Origin: an uncultured bacterium
GTDB taxonomy: Bacteria; Bacillota_I; Bacilli_A; RF39; UBA660
Length of the DNA stretch: 7,121 bases
Direction: 5' to 3'
Assembly (NCBI GenBank): GCA_949288625.1
Contig: CASEKZ010000025.1
Span: 1-7,121, forward strand
Position numbers and translations under genes: made by a program. Below the pieces are notes generated by a model. That model saw only the letters and a program-made list of their open reading frames with translations, was not told the DNA's origin and ran no database searches. Below are positions 5,253 through 7,121 of the stretch, in pieces. Positions within the stretch are counted from its first letter, which is position 1. Every line of letters starts with the position of its first letter.

Positions 5253-6200
5253 ATGGTAATAGATGCACATAGTCACGTTGGTAAAGATTATTATTTCGGT
5301 GGTACAACCTTAGAGTCGTATGATGATTTTTGCAAGAAAAATAATATTGATATTGGCCTGTTAATGCCAATGCCTTGGCCAGTTTATGAAGATGATGATA
5401 AAGAGGTGTGTTCTCTTGTTTGGGAACATGAGAATTACAAATTAATACGATATTATAAATTAATTAATGAAAACGGTAAAATAGTTAAAAAAGAAATTGT
5501 ATCAAATCCATACAAAAATGTTAACGAATATTATTATAATTTAATAATGAATTCTAAAACTAATACAAAAATTAAATTTGTGCCTCTTATTCATGGGGCT
5601 TTAGATGAGGTTTCTTACGTTGAAGATTTTATAAAAAAGTTTAGTCCAGTAGCGCTTAAATTTCACGGCTTTAGTAGTGGCTTTTTTAAAGATGATGTTA
5701 ATCCTGAATTGGTAGAAGTAATTAAGTATTATGATGTTCCTTTAATCTTACATACTTCTGTTTATGCATATAATGGTGGTTATGGTTTTGAAACTAAATA
5801 CTGGCGTAATAAATGCAGCCCTAATAATTGGACCAAGTTTTTATTAGAAAACAATTTAAGAGGCATCTTAAATCACGGGGCATGTTTAGATAGCGAAATC
5901 ACCAATTTAGTTAATAAGTGTGATAACATCATGATTGGAATAGGTCCCGATTTAGATATTTCTTTGGATCCATATAAGGTTTTAACACCAAGGGAAGAAT
6001 ATTTAAAAAGAGGGTATCTTAATATTTTAAAAACACTAGTCAATCCAGAAAAACTGCTTTTTGACATAGATTTTAATTGGAACACTGATAATTTTGGCAA
6101 CATTGATTACAGGTCTGTTAACAGGGTAATAAATACTTGGTCTTACTCTGATAGTGATAAAATACTTTATAAAAACGCCAAGAATTTTTATAAAATTTAA
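5253..6200 (+). CDS. Amidohydrolase-2-type metal-dependent hydrolase in the RiPP-like operon
   Basis: A 315-residue predicted TIM-barrel metallohydrolase of the amidohydrolase superfamily. Visible metal-site motifs are the N-terminal HxH (IDAHSH, H6 and H8), a K/H strand (ALKFHG, K136 and H138), H167 (LILHTS), H208 (ILNHGA) and the late aspartate in LLFDIDFNW (most likely D273, matching the SDFP of relatives). The C-terminus (NAKNFYKI) matches the NA..ly.l ending of ACMSD-like amidohydrolases. There is no signal peptide or membrane segment, so it should be cytosolic. The ATG follows AGGAGG (5239-5244) by 8 bases, and the gene is separated from the precursor only by the 5207-5234 hairpin. Possible roles are hydrolysis or decarboxylation during peptide tailoring, removal of a protecting group, or an unlinked metabolic reaction. 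The substrate is not readable. The family call is good; the link to the peptide rests on gene order alone. Confidence 0.85.
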   Translation: MVIDAHSHVGKDYYFGGTTLESYDDFCKKNNIDIGLLMPMPWPVYEDDDKEVCSLVWEHENYKLIRYYKLINENGKIVKKEIVSNPYKNVNEYYYNLIMNSKTNTKIKFVPLIHGALDEVSYVEDFIKKFSPVALKFHGFSSGFFKDDVNPELVEVIKYYDVPLILHTSVYAYNGGYGFETKYWRNKCSPNNWTKFLLENNLRGILNHGACLDSEITNLVNKCDNIMIGIGPDLDISLDPYKVLTPREEYLKRGYLNILKTLVNPEKLLFDIDFNWNTDNFGNIDYRSVNRVINTWSYSDSDKILYKNAKNFYKI

Positions 6201-6206
6201 TAAAAG

Positions 6207-6237
6207 TTTATATAAAATATTATCATTATGATATAAT
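6207..6237 (+). promoter_or_regulatory. Candidate promoter of the yvlD-like/lgt genes
   Basis: An extended -10, TGATATAAT (TG at 6229-6230, TATAAT at 6232-6237), has a weak -35-like TTTATA at 6207-6212 (19-base spacer). Transcription would start near 6244, only about 9 bases before the ATG. I see no convincing terminator between the hydrolase stop (6200) and this promoter, so read-through from the operon is also possible. Confidence 0.55.
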
Positions 6238-6252
6238 TAAAATGGTGATAAA

Positions 6253-6696
6253 ATGAGAGTAATCATAGAAGAAAATAATAAAAACGAAAAAAAGAAAGGT
6301 GTTAATATTGAATACCGTTTAAATTTGTTTTTGGAGTGGCTTATATACATGTTTGGATATGCTTTGGTCTTAATTATTACTTCTAATTTGTTTAGGTCAT
6401 TATACGTGGAAAACATTTGGTATGGTATTTTAGCAGCTGTTATAATTTACGTACTTAATAAAACGATTAAGCCTATTTTAGTTACCTTAATGCTTCCTCT
6501 TATAGGCTTATCGTTAGGGTTATTTTACTTTGTTATAAACGTATTTATTCTTTTGTTAGTAAGTTTAATTCTTGGAGATCACTTTTATCTAACTGGCTTT
6601 TTTTCACCATTTATCGTATCTATTTTCATAAGTATAATGAACGTTTTGATGGAAAGTCTTATTATAAAACCATTAATAGAAAGGTGTAAAAAATAA
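6253..6696 (+). CDS. YvlD-like four-helix membrane protein (phage holin family 4 superfamily, PF04020)
   Basis: A 147-residue integral membrane protein. After a charged, Lys/Glu/Asn-rich N-terminus (residues 1-22) there are about four hydrophobic segments, near 27-46, 55-68, 86-107 and 115-135. Between the second and third lies NKTIKPILVTLMLPL (69-83), the hallmark of the PF04020 / YvlD family, followed by the typical LGLFYFVIN. Despite the family name, these proteins are widespread chromosomal membrane proteins of unknown function and are not demonstrated lysis holins. The start has only a weak ribosome site (GGTG, 6244-6247, 5-base spacer) and a very short predicted leader. The stop is one base from the lgt start, so the two genes form an operon, as in Bacillus, where yvlD lies close to lgt. 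Confidence 0.85.
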   Translation: MRVIIEENNKNEKKKGVNIEYRLNLFLEWLIYMFGYALVLIITSNLFRSLYVENIWYGILAAVIIYVLNKTIKPILVTLMLPLIGLSLGLFYFVINVFILLLVSLILGDHFYLTGFFSPFIVSIFISIMNVLMESLIIKPLIERCKK

Positions 6697-6697
6697 A

Positions 6698-7121
6698 ATG
6701 AGTAAAATAGCAATAAGTTTAGGCCCAATAACGATTACATGGTATTCGGTTTGTATTTTTGTAGGTATCATATTAGCAGCTATAATAATCAATAAAGAGG
6801 CAAAAAGATTTAACATACCATCTTCTTTTGTGGTAAATCTTGTTTTTTGGTGCGTTTTATTTGGTATTATTGGTGCCAGAATATATTACGTTTTATTTAA
6901 TCTTAATTATTATTTAAAGTTTCCAATTGAAATAATAAAAATCTGGAACGGAGGACTTGCAATTCATGGTGGTATTATCGCTGGTGTAATAACATTAATA
7001 ATATATTGTAAAAAATATAATATTAGTATTTTAAAGATGACTGATATAGCGGTAGTTGGACTTATTTTGGCTCAAGGTATTGGCCGTTGGGGTAATTTCT
7101 TTAATGGTGAGGCACATGGTG
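6698..7121 (+). CDS. lgt: Lgt, prolipoprotein diacylglyceryl transferase (3' end missing)
   Basis: A membrane enzyme that transfers diacylglycerol from phosphatidylglycerol to the lipobox cysteine of prolipoproteins, the first step of lipoprotein maturation. The 141 codons present are the N-terminal half of a protein usually ~260-290 residues long; the right edge cuts it in frame. Family marks seen: start MSKIAISLGPITITWYSV, G-A-R-I-Y-Y-V at 59-65 (R61), NGGLAIHGGIIAG (84-96, H90), and the Lgt signature AQGIGRWGNFFNGEAHG (125-141) with R130, N133, N136 and E138. These include the essential His/Arg region known from E. coli Lgt. Hydrophobic segments lie near residues 13-31, 44-66, 87-103 and 117-128. 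ATG 6698 follows AAAGGTG (6680-6686, 11-base spacer) inside the upstream gene and is separated by one base from its stop. Confidence 0.97.
   Translation, partial: MSKIAISLGPITITWYSVCIFVGIILAAIIINKEAKRFNIPSSFVVNLVFWCVLFGIIGARIYYVLFNLNYYLKFPIEIIKIWNGGLAIHGGIIAGVITLIIYCKKYNISILKMTDIAVVGLILAQGIGRWGNFFNGEAHG

Noticed and set aside
5873..6103. 76-codon open frame on the minus strand
   Set aside because: It lies wholly inside the hydrolase gene, shows no ribosome site or recognisable motif, and is explained as a shadow frame.
5253..6200. TatD-type DNase for the metallohydrolase
   Set aside because: The HxH start is shared, but the K/H strand (ALKFHG), the LILHTS and NHGA motifs, and the DFNW and C-terminal NAKNFY pattern fit the amidohydrolase-2 (ACMSD-like) family better.
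2748..6696. A prophage remnant, from the ArpU-like regulator plus the 'phage holin family' membrane protein
   Set aside because: PF04020 proteins are ordinary chromosomal proteins despite the name, the two genes are 3 kb apart, and no structural, integrase or lysis gene lies between them.
1..7121. CRISPR arrays, tRNA or rRNA genes, insertion sequences
   Set aside because: I looked for regularly spaced repeats, cloverleaf-like GC-rich segments and transposase motifs on both strands and saw none.

Overview
The window looks like a chromosomal segment of a low-GC Gram-positive bacterium (Bacillota). The sequence is strongly AT-rich, Shine-Dalgarno sites are purine-rich (up to AAAGGAGGTGA), and the UvrA and Lgt proteins are of bacterial type. 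UvrA, a YvlD-like membrane protein and Lgt lie in the same order that I recall from the uvrA-yvlABCD-hprK-lgt region of Bacillus. TGA is used as a stop (the radical SAM gene ends in TGA), so I see no Mycoplasma-type code. I cannot name the species.

Layout, all on the + strand: (1) 1-2604 is the 3' part of uvrA, whose start lies off the left edge. It ends in two back-to-back hairpins, the second a strong intrinsic terminator (2630-2670). (2) 2748-3164 encodes a small ArpU/RinA-like phage-type transcription factor with its own likely promoter. (3) 3231-6200 is a compact four-gene accessory operon: a GNAT acetyltransferase, a radical SAM/SPASM peptide maturase, a 59-residue six-cysteine precursor peptide (5034-5213) and an amidohydrolase-2-type metallohydrolase. 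(4) 6253-6696 encodes a four-helix YvlD/PF04020 membrane protein, followed after one base by the start of lgt (6698 onward, cut by the right edge).

The most interesting content is the operon in region 3, which has the architecture of a radical-SAM-modified RiPP locus. The precursor start codon overlaps the maturase stop codon (ATGA), has a near-perfect Shine-Dalgarno site, and is followed at once by an 11-bp perfect hairpin that would set the precursor apart from the hydrolase downstream. The maturase has the CxxxCxxC cluster motif and a full SPASM-type set of auxiliary-cluster cysteines. It most resembles the Cys-rich-peptide maturases (CcpM / CLI_3235 type, relatives of the SCIFF maturases), so thioether (ranthipeptide-like) crosslinks are the likeliest product. 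The GNAT and the metallohydrolase are candidate tailoring, immunity or processing enzymes; no dedicated exporter or protease gene is visible here.

The operon sits between housekeeping genes. The maturase and hydrolase also break a strong codon-context habit (C rather than T before a GTN codon) that the flanking genes follow almost without exception. Both facts are consistent with an acquired cassette at a conserved chromosomal locus.
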